Shown here: in pieces, positions 48,595 through 57,602 of the stretch
Layout: every line of letters begins with the position of its first letter
How positions within the stretch are numbered: position 1 is the first letter of the stretch
DNA from: Streptomyces sp. NBC_00237
GTDB lineage: Bacteria; Actinomycetota; Actinomycetes; Streptomycetales; Streptomycetaceae
Length of the DNA: 64,000 bases
Direction: 5' to 3'
Assembly: GCF_026342435.1 (NCBI RefSeq)
Contig: NZ_JAPEMT010000002.1
Location: forward strand, 2,604,001 to 2,668,000
Made by a program: the position numbers and the translations under genes
Notes under the pieces: generated by a model
The model's database searches: none
Seen by the model: only the letters and a program-made list of their open reading frames with translations
Told to the model about the DNA's origin: nothing

Positions 48595-49803
48595 ATGAGC
48601 ATCGGGCATGGGGGACCCTCGGACGCCCCCGGGGCAAACCCCCCACACGGCACCCCCCAACCCCCCACCCCCCAAGGCCACTTCGGCCCACCCCTCCCCC
48701 ACCCCCTTGACCAGCAGGGCCGCCCCAATCCCCAGCCCCTTGGGCAGCTGGGCCGCCCCGATCCCCAGCCCCTTGGGCAGCTGGGCCGCCCAGAGGGCGG
48801 AACGGGTGGGCAAGGGGCGGCCCCCGGCGGAGCCGCACCCTACGGTTCCCCCCGCCCCACCCCCGAGGCCCCCACCCCATACGGCACCGCCCCACCCACC
48901 CCCAACGGCCCCGCCCCGTACGGCACCGCCCCGCCCCACCCCTACACCGCCCACCCCGGCCCGACCGCGCAGGTCACCCCCGGAAACCCCACCCCCGACT
49001 GGTCCGCCCTCGCCGACGCCGCCGCCACCCGCACCCGCCGCAACCGCCTCCTCTACCTCGCCGGCGGCACCCTCGCCACCCTCGCCGTAGCCGCCCTCGT
49101 CACCACCGCGATCGTCTCCTCCGGCGACGGCTCCCCCTCCGACGGCAAGAACAACACCCTCCCCTCCCCCGAAACCCTCCCCACGGAGTCGGGAGGAGCC
49201 CCCACCCCCTCCTTCTCCCCCGTCGCACCCCCGCCCCCGCCCGACCCGAAGGACTTCATCTCCAGCGCCGAGAAGGACAAGGCCCCGCTCAGCGCGGACA
49301 CCCTCTTCCCCGGCACGTCCCTCACCCTGGAGAACCGCACCTACGCCAAGGGCGCCACGAACCGCGTCACCAACTGCGCGTCGGGCACCCAGGGCCGCCT
49401 GGGCGGCATCCTCAACACCAACGGCTGCACCCAGCTCATCCGCGCGACCTTCACCAAGGGCGGCACGGCCGTCACCGTCGGCGTGGCGGTCTTCCCCACC
49501 GAAGCCCAAGCCCTCACGGCGAAGAATCAGGTGAAGGACGGCGTCGCCTCCCTCCCCGGCTCCGGCGTCCCCACCTTCTGCCGCAACGGCACGATCTGCC
49601 GCAAGACCGCCAACTCCTACGGCCGCTACGCCTACTTCACCGTCAGCGGCTTCACCGACAACAAGCGCGACGTCACCACCGAGGACAAGAACATCTACGC
49701 CCTCGGCGACGACACCGCGAAGTACACCTTCCTCCGCATCGTCGAACGCGGCCGCACCCAGGCATCCGCCGCCGCCACCGCCGACACGACCGCCAACAGC
49801 TGA
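48595..49803 (+). CDS. Pro-rich single-pass membrane protein, unknown function
   Basis: A 402-residue protein. The first 140 residues are a proline-rich cytoplasmic tail with PYGTAPP-like repeats and a duplicated GQLGRPDPQPL segment. One membrane helix follows (LLYLAGGTLATLAVAALVTTAIV), a Ser/Pro linker, and an extracellular domain of about 190 residues with four cysteines and alternating strands. This layout is common among Streptomyces envelope proteins of unknown role. The start at ATG 48595 has AGGA eight bases upstream. Confidence 0.82.
   Translation: MSIGHGGPSDAPGANPPHGTPQPPTPQGHFGPPLPHPLDQQGRPNPQPLGQLGRPDPQPLGQLGRPEGGTGGQGAAPGGAAPYGSPRPTPEAPTPYGTAPPTPNGPAPYGTAPPHPYTAHPGPTAQVTPGNPTPDWSALADAAATRTRRNRLLYLAGGTLATLAVAALVTTAIVSSGDGSPSDGKNNTLPSPETLPTESGGAPTPSFSPVAPPPPPDPKDFISSAEKDKAPLSADTLFPGTSLTLENRTYAKGATNRVTNCASGTQGRLGGILNTNGCTQLIRATFTKGGTAVTVGVAVFPTEAQALTAKNQVKDGVASLPGSGVPTFCRNGTICRKTANSYGRYAYFTVSGFTDNKRDVTTEDKNIYALGDDTAKYTFLRIVERGRTQASAAATADTTANS
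48728..48793. repeat. 33-bp tandem duplication
   Basis: Two adjacent, nearly identical 33-base copies (48728-48760, 48761-48793), in frame, encoding the repeated PQPLGQLGRP segment of the Pro-rich tail. Confidence 0.85.
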
Positions 49804-49940
49804 CAGAACCCCCACAGCCCCGGGCCCTGTCTGTGCTGATGCCGTACAGGCCCGGGCCCGCCCCTGGCGACCCACTCTCCCCCTGACTACCCTGACGCCG
49901 GGCCGCACACGGGCCCGCCACCATCGGGGAGCTGGAGCAC

Positions 49941-51164
49941 ATGAACACGGGCAGGAACGAAGAACAGCGCACGCCGGACACCCCTCCCCCGCCCAAAAGC
50001 CCCACCCGAGGGGCCTCCGGCACCGCCCCCACCCGCCCCCCGCTCCCTTCACGCCCCGTGAAGCCCAAACCCTCCGAGCCCCGGGCCGCCACCACCCCCG
50101 AGCCCACCGGCCCCTCCCGTACCGCACCGGACCCCCAGCCCACCAGCCCCTCCACGCCCACGCCGACCCCCCAGCCCGACCCCAATCCCCCCACGCCCGG
50201 AACCCCCACCCCGGACACCGAGCCGACCCCCGACGCCGACGCCCCCCAGGACAAAGCGAAGGCCAGCACGCCCCCCGACCTCACCTCCACCCCTGAGCGC
50301 GATTCCGGCCCCACCCCCAAGCCCAAGCCCGCCCCCTCCCACACCACCCAGCTCAGCACCGCCAAGCCCCACCTCAGCTGGCCCCAAGCCGTCCCCCACC
50401 AGCAGTCCCCCGCCATCCCCCAGCCCCCCACACCTCCCGTCCGCCCGGTACCCGCCGCCCGCCCCGCCCAGACCGCCCGCCCCACACCCCGTCCGGCAGC
50501 CCGCCCCACACCCCGCCCGGCGACGGCGTCCCGGCCCACCCCCGCACCCGCCGCGTCCCCCGCCCCCGCTCCCCCACGGGCCCGGGCCCACACCCCCTAC
50601 CCCGGCACCCCCACACCCCCGCACCACAGCCAGCACCGCCAGCAGCCCGACGACGCCCTCGTCCCCGAACCGGCCGCCCCCAAGCCCCTGACCCCGGACG
50701 ACCGCCGCGCCCTCCACCGCAGCCGCGCCACCGGATTCACCACCGGCGTCCTGCATGCTCTCGGCTTCACCCTGCTCGCCGTCTACGAGTACTACCGGAC
50801 GACGGTGAACAACCTCAACGACCTGCAACGCGCCGCGGGCGGCTCCGACGAACTGCGCGAAATCGCCTCCATGCAGGCCGACTTGGTACGGGAGAGCTGG
50901 TACGGCATCGTCAGCGACGTCGCCCGCACGGTCACCTTCGACCAGCCCCGCGCCGCCCTGTGGACCGCGGTCTTCATCGCCGTCCTGGTACGCCTGAACG
51001 GCAGCGGCCCCCCACGCATCCAGCTCGGCCTCTCCGTACTGGCCTGCGGATACTGCGCCCTGCTCGCCCTGCTCTGGTTCCCGTTCCTCTACACGCTCGG
51101 CAGCGCCACCGTCGTCGCCCTGGCCGCGACCGGCGTCCTCCTCTGGGCAGCCACCCGCCGCTGA
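49941..51164 (+). CDS. Membrane protein with long Pro/Thr-rich tail, unknown function
   Basis: A 407-residue protein. Residues 1-250 are low-complexity proline/threonine-rich sequence with short PTPRPA repeats, certainly disordered. The C-terminal 150 residues hold a conserved-looking unit: helix around GFTTGVLHALGFTLLAVYEYY, an amphipathic region, then three hydrophobic segments ending in WAATRR. No enzyme motif. It lies 137 bp after the previous Pro-rich gene on the same strand and is convergent with the Cys-rich lipoprotein-like gene. Confidence 0.78.
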   Translation: MNTGRNEEQRTPDTPPPPKSPTRGASGTAPTRPPLPSRPVKPKPSEPRAATTPEPTGPSRTAPDPQPTSPSTPTPTPQPDPNPPTPGTPTPDTEPTPDADAPQDKAKASTPPDLTSTPERDSGPTPKPKPAPSHTTQLSTAKPHLSWPQAVPHQQSPAIPQPPTPPVRPVPAARPAQTARPTPRPAARPTPRPATASRPTPAPAASPAPAPPRARAHTPYPGTPTPPHHSQHRQQPDDALVPEPAAPKPLTPDDRRALHRSRATGFTTGVLHALGFTLLAVYEYYRTTVNNLNDLQRAAGGSDELREIASMQADLVRESWYGIVSDVARTVTFDQPRAALWTAVFIAVLVRLNGSGPPRIQLGLSVLACGYCALLALLWFPFLYTLGSATVVALAATGVLLWAATRR

Positions 51165-51214
51165 CCGTCCACCCCCGGCAGCCCCGAGAAGGGCAGGCCG
51201 GGGGCCGTAGGCAG

Positions 51215-51997
51215 CTAGCCCCGGTAGACCATCGTGCAGAGCAGCGTGCCGCCCCCGTTCACCTTCCAGAACCAGTAGAGGGTCCTGTCGTCCACGGCCC
51301 GGCTGCACCCCGTCCGCCCGGACCCGGGCCCGTACACCCCGGTGATGTGCAGGACCGTGTCGTACGGCTTCGCGAGCTTCTTCGCCTTGCATTCGACCGC
51401 CGTCATCGACCCGAGCCGCATCGTCCCGCCGTCCGCCCCGGCGCCCTTCTCCGCCAGCACGCAGTACCCGGCCTTGTACTGCCGGGTCAGGCACAGCACC
51501 TTCTTGCCCTGGTCCGTCCTGTGCACCACGTACGACTGTCCGTCCCCCGTCGGGCACGCGCTCCAGCCGGTCCGCACCGCACTGACCCGCGTCAGCCCCG
51601 CGTCCCCCGCGCAGCCGACCTTCTGGGGTATCCGGGTGTTCCACCCGTCGCCGGTGTCGAAGAGCGCGAGGCAGTCCCCGGCACGGGCCGCCGCGAAGGC
51701 CGCCCCGATCGCCGCCCGGTCCACCCCTTCGTCCGGCTCCTCCCCGTCCTCCGACGCTTCACCGGCGCCCTTCCCGGAACCGGAGCTCCCCGGAACCGGA
51801 CCGCCGCCACCTCCGCCGGACGCACCCGTCGCCCCCTTCTCGACGTCCGACTTCTTCGGCACGCCCAACGACACCCCGGCCGCCCGAGACGGCCGGTCGT
51901 CGTCGTCCTTCGACAGGATCTGCGGCAGCACCACCACCGCGAACAGCGCCACTGCCACCAGCAGCACCCACACCCCGCGTTTTCCCGCTCCCGTCAT
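51215..51997 (-). CDS. Membrane-anchored Cys-rich extracytoplasmic protein, unknown function
   Basis: A 260-residue protein with an uncleaved-type N-terminal helix (VWVLLVAVALFAVVVLPQIL), a Gly/Ser/acidic linker and an external domain with eight cysteines in the last 160 residues, probably four disulfides (RAGDCLALF, KVGCAG, WSACPTG, VLCLT, GYCVL, VECKA, TGCSR, TLLCTM). The pattern suggests a small stable receptor or inhibitor domain. The ATG at 51997 is chosen; a GTG directly before it is equally possible. Confidence 0.8.
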   Translation of the reverse strand: MTGAGKRGVWVLLVAVALFAVVVLPQILSKDDDDRPSRAAGVSLGVPKKSDVEKGATGASGGGGGGPVPGSSGSGKGAGEASEDGEEPDEGVDRAAIGAAFAAARAGDCLALFDTGDGWNTRIPQKVGCAGDAGLTRVSAVRTGWSACPTGDGQSYVVHRTDQGKKVLCLTRQYKAGYCVLAEKGAGADGGTMRLGSMTAVECKAKKLAKPYDTVLHITGVYGPGSGRTGCSRAVDDRTLYWFWKVNGGGTLLCTMVYRG

Positions 51998-52123
51998 CAC
52001 AGCCCCCGTACGCCACCCGAATCGATGTCTGAAAGCACCTTCCCACAGCCCACTGACAATGCGCCTGGACAAGTCCCCACAAGCTCCCTCAACACCCGCC
52101 CCCCTCACGCACCCTCACCAACA

Positions 52124-53029
52124 TCAGCAACAACCGCCCCCGCTCTCCCCACTTCCCGGCAGGCCCCCCGGCAGGCCCCCCGGCGGACTTCCCGGCAGCG
52201 TCCGCACGTTCCGCGCCTCGACCGCCCGCGCCGCGAGCAGCTCGTCCGCCGGATACGCCACTTCCTCCAGCGTCAGCCCGTGCGCCTTCACCACGTGCAC
52301 CGACGAGTCCCGCACCCGCGCCGCCAGCACCTTCGCGGGCCACTCCACGTCCCGGTGCCCGTCCCCCACGTGCAGCAGCGCCCCCACCAACGACCGCACC
52401 ATGTTGTGGCAGAACGCGTCGGCCCGCACGGTCCCCGTGACGACCCCGTCCGCCCCCCGTTCCCACCACAGCTCCTGGAGCGTACGGATCGTCGTCGCCC
52501 CCTCCCGCTTCTTGCAGTACGCAGCGAAGTCGTGCTCCCCGACCAGCAGCGCCGCCGCCGCGTTCATCTTCTCGACGTCCAACTCCCAGTCGTGCCACAG
52601 CACATGACTGCGGATCAGCGGATCGACACCGCCCGGGTGATCCGTCACCCGGTACTGGTACCGGCGCCAGATCGCCGAGAACCGCGCGTTGAACCCCTCC
52701 GGCGCCCGCGCCACGCTCCACACCCGTACATCGTGCGCGAGCCGCCCCGCGAGCCGCCGCAGCAGCTTCTCCTCGTGCTCCGCCCACACCTCCTCCGGTA
52801 GGTCCACGTGCGCGACCTGCCCGCGCGCGTGCACCCCGGCGTCGGTCCGCCCGGCCACCGTCAGGTCGAAGTTCGTCTCCGACCGGGTGACCGTCCGCAG
52901 CGCCGCCTCGATCTCCCCCTGCACGGTCCGCCGCCCGCTGGGCTGCTTCGCCCACCCGGAGAAGTCCCTGCCGTCGTACGAGAGGTCCAGCCTCACCCGT
53001 ACGAACCCGTCCGCCACCTCTTCAGCCAC
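52124..53029 (-). CDS. truA: tRNA pseudouridine(38-40) synthase
   Basis: A 301-residue enzyme modifying the tRNA anticodon arm. The catalytic Asp lies in VAGRTDAGVHARGQVAH, with RLDLSYDGRDFSGWAKQ at the start and FCHNMVRSLVGALLHVG near the end. GTG start at 53029 with GGAGG six bases away; upstream in-frame sequence is low-complexity. The C-terminus carries a duplicated GGLP motif. Downstream of the rplQ operon, as in other actinobacteria. Confidence 0.97.
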   Translation of the reverse strand: MAEEVADGFVRVRLDLSYDGRDFSGWAKQPSGRRTVQGEIEAALRTVTRSETNFDLTVAGRTDAGVHARGQVAHVDLPEEVWAEHEEKLLRRLAGRLAHDVRVWSVARAPEGFNARFSAIWRRYQYRVTDHPGGVDPLIRSHVLWHDWELDVEKMNAAAALLVGEHDFAAYCKKREGATTIRTLQELWWERGADGVVTGTVRADAFCHNMVRSLVGALLHVGDGHRDVEWPAKVLAARVRDSSVHVVKAHGLTLEEVAYPADELLAARAVEARNVRTLPGSPPGGLPGGLPGSGESGGGCC

Positions 53030-53136
53030 AACCAGCCTCCACGCTCGACCCGACAACCGAAACCCGACAACCGAAAACCCGACGACCCCACCCAGCAGAA
53101 CAGGCCCACCCAGCACAACGGGCCCGCACAGCAGAA

Positions 53137-53170
53137 CGGGCCCGCCCCCAGAAAACTGGGAACGGGCCCG
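53137..53170 (-). terminator. Terminator after rplQ
   Basis: CGGGCCCG at 53137-53144 and again at 53163-53170, enclosing CCCAG-AAAA-CTGGG (53147-53160). It lies 28 bases past the rplQ stop. AGCAGAACGGGCCCG-like repeats continue to 53090. Confidence 0.75.
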
Positions 53171-53197
53171 TCCAGCACTACTCAGCAGTACTCGGTA

Positions 53198-53683
53198 CTA
53201 CTTGGACTCGTCGCCCTCGGGCTTCGCGTCCTCGACGACCTCAGCCTGCTCGGCCTTGGCGTCGTCTTCCTTCACGGCGCGCTTCGTGGCGGCCTCGGCC
53301 TCGCCGACAGCGTTCTGCTGCACGGTCAGGGCCTCGACCAGCTCGATGACGGCCATCGGGGCGTTGTCGCCACGACGGTTGCCGATCTTGGTGATGCGCG
53401 TGTAACCACCGGGGCGGTTCTCGTAGCGCGGGGCGATCTCGGTGAAGAGCGTGTGGACGATGCTCTTGTCCGTGATCGTCTGGAGCACCAGGCGACGGTT
53501 GTGGATGTCGCCCTTCTTCGCCTTGGTGACGAGACGCTCGGCGACGGGGCGCAGACGACGGGCCTTGGCCTCGGTCGTCGTGATGCGGCCGTGCTCGAAC
53601 AGCGACTTCGCGAGGTTCGCGAGGAGCAGCTTCTCGTGCGCGGCGCTGCCGCCCAGACGGGCACCCTTTGCGGGACGCGGCAT
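53198..53683 (-). CDS. rplQ: 50S ribosomal protein L17
   Basis: A 161-residue L17. The conserved core is residues 1-118 (MPRPAKGARLGGSAAHEKLLLANL, ...RPGGYTRITKIGNRRGDNAPMAVIELV). An acidic, Ala/Glu-rich C-terminal tail of about 43 residues is the usual actinobacterial extension. Last gene of the alpha operon, 127 bp after rpoA with a hairpin in between. Confidence 0.98.
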   Translation of the reverse strand: MPRPAKGARLGGSAAHEKLLLANLAKSLFEHGRITTTEAKARRLRPVAERLVTKAKKGDIHNRRLVLQTITDKSIVHTLFTEIAPRYENRPGGYTRITKIGNRRGDNAPMAVIELVEALTVQQNAVGEAEAATKRAVKEDDAKAEQAEVVEDAKPEGDESK

Positions 53684-53765
53684 GGTGTTTCTCCTTGAAT
53701 CTGCACCGGCCGTATCAGGTACCGGTGTCAGGACCCCACGAGCGGACGCTCACGGGCAGTCTGTG

Positions 53766-53801
53766 CCGGGTGCGCTCCACACGAAAGGGGAGCGCACCCG
53801 G
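53766..53801 (-). terminator. Intercistronic hairpin between rpoA and rplQ
   Basis: CCGGGTGCGCTCC (53766-53778) pairs perfectly with 53789-53801; loop of ten bases. It starts 10 bases after the rpoA stop. As rplQ follows, it may be partial termination or an RNA-processing site. Confidence 0.75.
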
Positions 53802-53810
53802 GGGTGGTGC

Positions 53811-54833
53811 TTAGTACTGCTCGGTCTCCACGAAACCGGCATCCGCGTCGTCGTCGGCGCCGAAGGCGTCGGCGGCGGCGGTCGGGTCGAACCCGGGGGG
53901 GCTGTCCTTGAGGGCCAGGCCCATGCCGTTGAGCTTCATCTTGACCTCGTCGATCGACTTCGCACCGAAGTTACGAATGTCGAGCAGGTCCGCCTCGGAG
54001 CGGGCGACGAGCTCGCCCACCGAGTGGATGCCCTCGCGCTTGAGGCAGTTGTACGACCGGACGGTGAGCTCAAGCTCCTCGATCGGCAGGGCGAGATCGG
54101 CGGCCAGGGCCGCGTCCGTCGGCGACGGGCCCATGTCGATGCCCTCGGCGTCGATGTTGAGCTCACGCGCCAGACCGAACAGCTCGACCAGGGTCTTACC
54201 GGCAGACGCCATGGCGTCACGGGGACGCATGGCCTGCTTGGTCTCGACGTCGACGATCAGCTTGTCGAAGTCGGTGCGCTGCTCGACACGGGTCGCCTCG
54301 ACCTTGTACGTGACCTTGAGCACCGGGGAGTAGATGGAGTCGACCGGAATACGACCGATCTCCTGGCCCACCTGCTTGTTCTGGACGGCGGAGACGTAGC
54401 CGCGACCGCGCTCGACGGTCAGCTCCATCTCCAGCTTGCCCTTGCCGTTGAGCGTGGCGAGGACCAGGTCCGGGTTGTGCACCTCGACACCGGCCGGGGG
54501 CGCGATGTCGGCAGCGGTGACCAGGCCGGGACCCTGCTTGCGCAGGTACATCACGACCGGCTCGTCGTGCTCCGAGGAGACGACCAGCTGCTTGATGTTG
54601 AGGATGAGGTCGGTGACGTCCTCCTTGACGCCCGGCACGGTGGTGAACTCGTGCAGGACACCGTCGATCCGGATGCTGGTGACAGCGGCACCCGGGATGG
54701 ACGACAGGAGGGTACGACGCAGGGAGTTACCGAGCGTGTAACCGAAGCCCGGCTCCAGCGGCTCGATCACGAACCGGGAGCGGTACTCGTCGACGACCTC
54801 TTCGGTCAGCGACGGGCGCTGAGCAATAAGCAT
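53811..54833 (-). CDS. rpoA: RNA polymerase alpha subunit
   Basis: A 340-residue subunit that nucleates polymerase assembly and contacts activators and UP elements. The N-terminal assembly domain (FVIEPLEPGFGYTLGNSLRRTLLSSIPGA) and the C-terminal domain (LELTVRSYNCLKREGIHSVGELVARSEADLLDIRNFG) are canonical. An acidic tail ends the protein. It follows rpsK by 184 bp; no rpsD lies between, as in other Streptomyces. Confidence 0.99.
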   Translation of the reverse strand: MLIAQRPSLTEEVVDEYRSRFVIEPLEPGFGYTLGNSLRRTLLSSIPGAAVTSIRIDGVLHEFTTVPGVKEDVTDLILNIKQLVVSSEHDEPVVMYLRKQGPGLVTAADIAPPAGVEVHNPDLVLATLNGKGKLEMELTVERGRGYVSAVQNKQVGQEIGRIPVDSIYSPVLKVTYKVEATRVEQRTDFDKLIVDVETKQAMRPRDAMASAGKTLVELFGLARELNIDAEGIDMGPSPTDAALAADLALPIEELELTVRSYNCLKREGIHSVGELVARSEADLLDIRNFGAKSIDEVKMKLNGMGLALKDSPPGFDPTAAADAFGADDDADAGFVETEQY

Positions 54834-54937
54834 GGGGTTCCTTCTTGTTCTTGGCGCCCACTATTTGACGCCAACTACCACAAGGGTACGGGCGATACGG
54901 CCCCGAAGAGCTGTACCGCCCGAAACGCGAAGCGAGC

Positions 54938-54965
54938 GCCGTACGGAGGTCGGTCTCCGTACGGC
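54938..54965 (-). terminator. Hairpin between rpsK and rpoA
   Basis: GCCGTACGGAG (54938-54948) with CTCCGTACGGC (54955-54965), 6-base loop, perfect 11-bp stem. It could attenuate or mark a processing site ahead of rpoA. Confidence 0.65.
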
Positions 54966-55017
54966 CACTCACGACACGAGGTATTGCAGACGCGACGCCC
55001 GAAGAACGGGCGACGAA

Positions 55018-55422
55018 TCAGACGCGACGACGCTTCGGCGGACGGCAGCCGTTGTGCGGCGTCGGGGTGACGTCCTGGATCGAACCGACCTCGAGGCCCG
55101 TGGCCTGGAGGGAGCGGATCGCGGTCTCACGGCCGGAGCCGGGACCCTTGACGAAGACGTCGACCTTGCGCATGCCGTGCTCCTGCGCGCGACGGGCAGC
55201 CGACTCGGCGGCCATCTGCGCGGCGAAGGGGGTGGACTTGCGCGAGCCCTTGAAGCCCACGTGGCCGGCGGAGGCCCACGAGATCACGTTGCCGGTCGGG
55301 TCCGTGATGGACACGATCGTGTTGTTGAACGTGCTCTTGATGTGAGCGTGGCCGTGAGCGACGTTCTTCTTTTCCTTGCGGCGCACCTTCTTGGCGGCGC
55401 CCTGACGTCCCTTGGGGGGCAT
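55018..55422 (-). CDS. rpsK: 30S ribosomal protein S11
   Basis: A 134-residue S11 of the small-subunit platform. Core motifs HIKSTFNNTIVSITDPTGNVISWASAG and the C-terminal TPTPHNGCRPPKRRRV are standard. It lies 74 bp after rpsM in the alpha operon. Confidence 0.99.
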   Translation of the reverse strand: MPPKGRQGAAKKVRRKEKKNVAHGHAHIKSTFNNTIVSITDPTGNVISWASAGHVGFKGSRKSTPFAAQMAAESAARRAQEHGMRKVDVFVKGPGSGRETAIRSLQATGLEVGSIQDVTPTPHNGCRPPKRRRV

Positions 55423-55496
55423 GTCTTAACTCCAGATGGAGAGGGAGGTGGTCGGTCCTACAGCGAAGACCGCTTGGAAAGCGTGTCCGCTAAGGA

Positions 55497-55877
55497 CTAC
55501 TTCTTGCCCGGCTTCTTCTTGCCGGCGATCGCGCGACGCGGGCCCTTGCGGGTACGCGCGTTGGTGCTGGTGCGCTGACCGTGGACCGGGAGACCGCGAC
55601 GGTGACGCAGACCCTGGTAGCAGCCGATCTCGACCTTGCGGCGGATGTCGGCCTGCACCTCGCGACGGAGGTCACCCTCGGTGCGCAGGTTGGCGTCAAC
55701 GTACTCGCGGATCTTGACGAGGTCCTCTTCGGCCAGGTCACGAACGCGGGTGTTCGGGTTCACGCCGGTCGAGGCGAGAATCTCCTTGGACCGGGTGCGC
55801 CCGATACCGAAGACGTAGGTGAGTGCGATCTCCACACGCTTTTCGCGCGGGATGTCAACACCTGAAACGCGTGCCAT
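55497..55877 (-). CDS. rpsM: 30S ribosomal protein S13
   Basis: A 126-residue S13 of the small-subunit head. It begins with MARVSGVDIPREKRVEIALTYVFGIG and ends with the basic tail RKGPRRAIAGKKKPGKK that contacts tRNA. It follows rpmJ by about 200 bp on the minus strand. Confidence 0.99.
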   Translation of the reverse strand: MARVSGVDIPREKRVEIALTYVFGIGRTRSKEILASTGVNPNTRVRDLAEEDLVKIREYVDANLRTEGDLRREVQADIRRKVEIGCYQGLRHRRGLPVHGQRTSTNARTRKGPRRAIAGKKKPGKK

Positions 55878-56078
55878 TCAATGGCTCCAGTTGTTATCTC
55901 GGGGGTCTTCCACAGCGCTGCTCCCGACCGCCGACCTCACCACGCTGGATGAAGTGGTACGTCCGGGTCCCCGGCCCCCGCCGGAGGTGCCGCCAGCCTC
56001 AAGGACTGGACGTGCCCTGCGTATGTACGAATTGCTTGCGTCGCGCGAAGAACTGCGAGATGCAGGAAAGGTCGTGCG

Positions 56079-56192
56079 TCAGCCCTGGCGCTGCTTGTGG
56101 CGCAGGTTTTCGCAGATGACCATGACCCGACCGTGACGGCGGATCACCTTGCACTTGTCGCAGATCTTCTTGACGCTCGGCTTGACCTTCAT
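56079..56192 (-). CDS. rpmJ: 50S ribosomal protein L36
   Basis: A 37-residue protein read directly from the minus strand: it starts MKVKPSVKKICDKCK and ends LRHKQRQG. The zinc-binding C-x2-C ... C-x4-H set (Cys11, Cys14, Cys27, His32) is intact, so this is the zinc-dependent form. It lies between infA and rpsM as usual. Confidence 0.98.
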   Translation of the reverse strand: MKVKPSVKKICDKCKVIRRHGRVMVICENLRHKQRQG

Positions 56193-56250
56193 GGGATGTC
56201 AGGTTCTCCGGGTCAGTGCCGCATACCCCCCGGAAGGGGCTCGGCAAGAT

Positions 56251-56472
56251 CTACTTGTACCGGTAGACGATCCGGCCGCGCGTCAGGTCGTACGGAGAGA
56301 GCTCCACGACGACCCGGTCATCCGGGAGGATGCGGATGTAGTGCATCCGCATCTTGCCGCTGATGTGCGCGAGGACTTTGTGACCGTTCTGCAGTTCCAC
56401 CTTGAACATTGCGTTCGGGAGGGACTCGATCACGGTGCCCTCGATTTCGATGGCACCTTGCTTCTTGGCCAC
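56251..56472 (-). CDS. infA: Translation initiation factor IF-1
   Basis: A 73-residue OB-fold protein occupying the ribosomal A site in initiation. AKKQGAIEIEGTVIESLPNA and the basic surface HYIRILPDDRVVVELSPYDLTRGRI are canonical. GTG start at 56472. First gene of the infA-rpmJ-rpsM-rpsK-rpoA-rplQ group; a candidate -10 (TAGACT, minus strand 56559-56554) lies upstream. Confidence 0.99.
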   Translation of the reverse strand: MAKKQGAIEIEGTVIESLPNAMFKVELQNGHKVLAHISGKMRMHYIRILPDDRVVVELSPYDLTRGRIVYRYK

Positions 56473-56553
56473 GCTTCGCCCTTCGAATCGGCTACCTTGA
56501 TCGGCTCTCGCACTGTGTATGCAGGCATACGGATGCACGCGAGCCGACGAGTC

Positions 56554-56559
56554 AGTCTA
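56554..56559 (-). promoter_or_regulatory. Candidate -10 element of the infA operon promoter
   Basis: TAGACT on the minus strand, about 82 bases before infA, fits the Streptomyces vegetative -10 (TAGRYT). No convincing -35 box at 17-18 bases was found. Confidence 0.35.
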
Positions 56560-56646
56560 CGTCAGGCCACCCGAAAAGACGAATCCGTCAAGTTTGCCCA
56601 ACACTGATGATCGTTATGCGGCATTCACCCCACCGGGGCGAACCCT

Positions 56647-57483
56647 TCACGCAAGGGGATCCGGCGCCGCCGTGATCCCGTACTCCGCCAGCTTGGCCTT
56701 GCCGCCGTCGACGGCGGTCAGGACCAGCGGGCCGTTCTCGGTCAGCGCGATGGAGTGCTCCCAGTGCGAGGACCAGGTGCCGTCCGTCGTGATGACCGTC
56801 CAGTCGTCCGCGAGGGTCTCGGTCTGCGCCGTGCCCAGCGAGACCATCGGCTCGATGGCCAGGCAGACGCCAGGGACCAGCTTGATGCCCTTGCCCCGCT
56901 TGCGCGTGACGTAGTTCAGCAGGTGCGGGTCCATGTGCATCTCGGACCCGATGCCGTGCCCGCCGAAGTCCTCGATGATCCCGTACTTGCCGGTGGCCGG
57001 GCGGGGCTGGCGGCGGATGTAGCCCTCGATGGACTTGGAGATGTCGACGAGCCGGTTGCCCAGCTTCATGGCGGCGATGCCCGCCCACATCGACTCCTCG
57101 GTCACCCGGGACAGCTCCAGGAGCTCCGGCGCGTGCCCGCCGCCGACGAAGGCGGTGTACGCCGCGTCGCCGTGCCAGCCGTCGATGATGGCGCCGCAGT
57201 CCACGGAGATGATGTCGCCGTCCTTCAGAACGGTCTTCTCGTCCGGGATGCCGTGCACGACGACCTCGTTCACCGAGGTGCAGATGGTGGCGGGGAAGCC
57301 GCCGTACCCCAGGAAGTTGGACTTCGCGCCGTGCTCCGCGAGCACCTTGCGCGCGACCTCGTCCAGGTCCTTGGTGCTGGCGCCGGGAACGGCCGCCTCA
57401 CGGGTCGCCGCGTGAATGGCGGCGACGACCAGCCCCGCCTCACGCATCTTCGCGATCTGCTCGGGAGTCTTGATCTCCACCAT
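56647..57483 (-). CDS. map: Methionine aminopeptidase
   Basis: A 278-residue type I enzyme removing N-terminal Met from new proteins. Metal ligands are in place: SVDCGAIIDGWHGDAAYT (two Asp), GHGIGSEMHMDPH (His), AIEPM (Glu) and the final Glu in SSHWEHSIALTENGP. Start ATG 57483 with GGAAGG seven bases upstream. It follows adk after 119 bp that include a hairpin, so it may be partly independently transcribed. Confidence 0.98.
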   Translation of the reverse strand: MVEIKTPEQIAKMREAGLVVAAIHAATREAAVPGASTKDLDEVARKVLAEHGAKSNFLGYGGFPATICTSVNEVVVHGIPDEKTVLKDGDIISVDCGAIIDGWHGDAAYTAFVGGGHAPELLELSRVTEESMWAGIAAMKLGNRLVDISKSIEGYIRRQPRPATGKYGIIEDFGGHGIGSEMHMDPHLLNYVTRKRGKGIKLVPGVCLAIEPMVSLGTAQTETLADDWTVITTDGTWSSHWEHSIALTENGPLVLTAVDGGKAKLAEYGITAAPDPLA

Positions 57484-57539
57484 GGGTGTGCCTTCCACGC
57501 TCGTATGACTTCGGTTTCAACACTACGGCCCCAACAGCG

Positions 57540-57570
57540 AGGCCGCGGCGCCCTGAGGACACCGCGGCCT
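57540..57570 (-). terminator. Hairpin between adk and map
   Basis: AGGCCGCGG (57540-57548) with CCGCGGCCT (57562-57570), loop 13 bases, between adk and map on the minus strand. Likely partial terminator or attenuator. Confidence 0.55.
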
Positions 57571-57602
57571 TCACCGTCGTACGTATGGGAGCCGGGCGGC
57601 GA

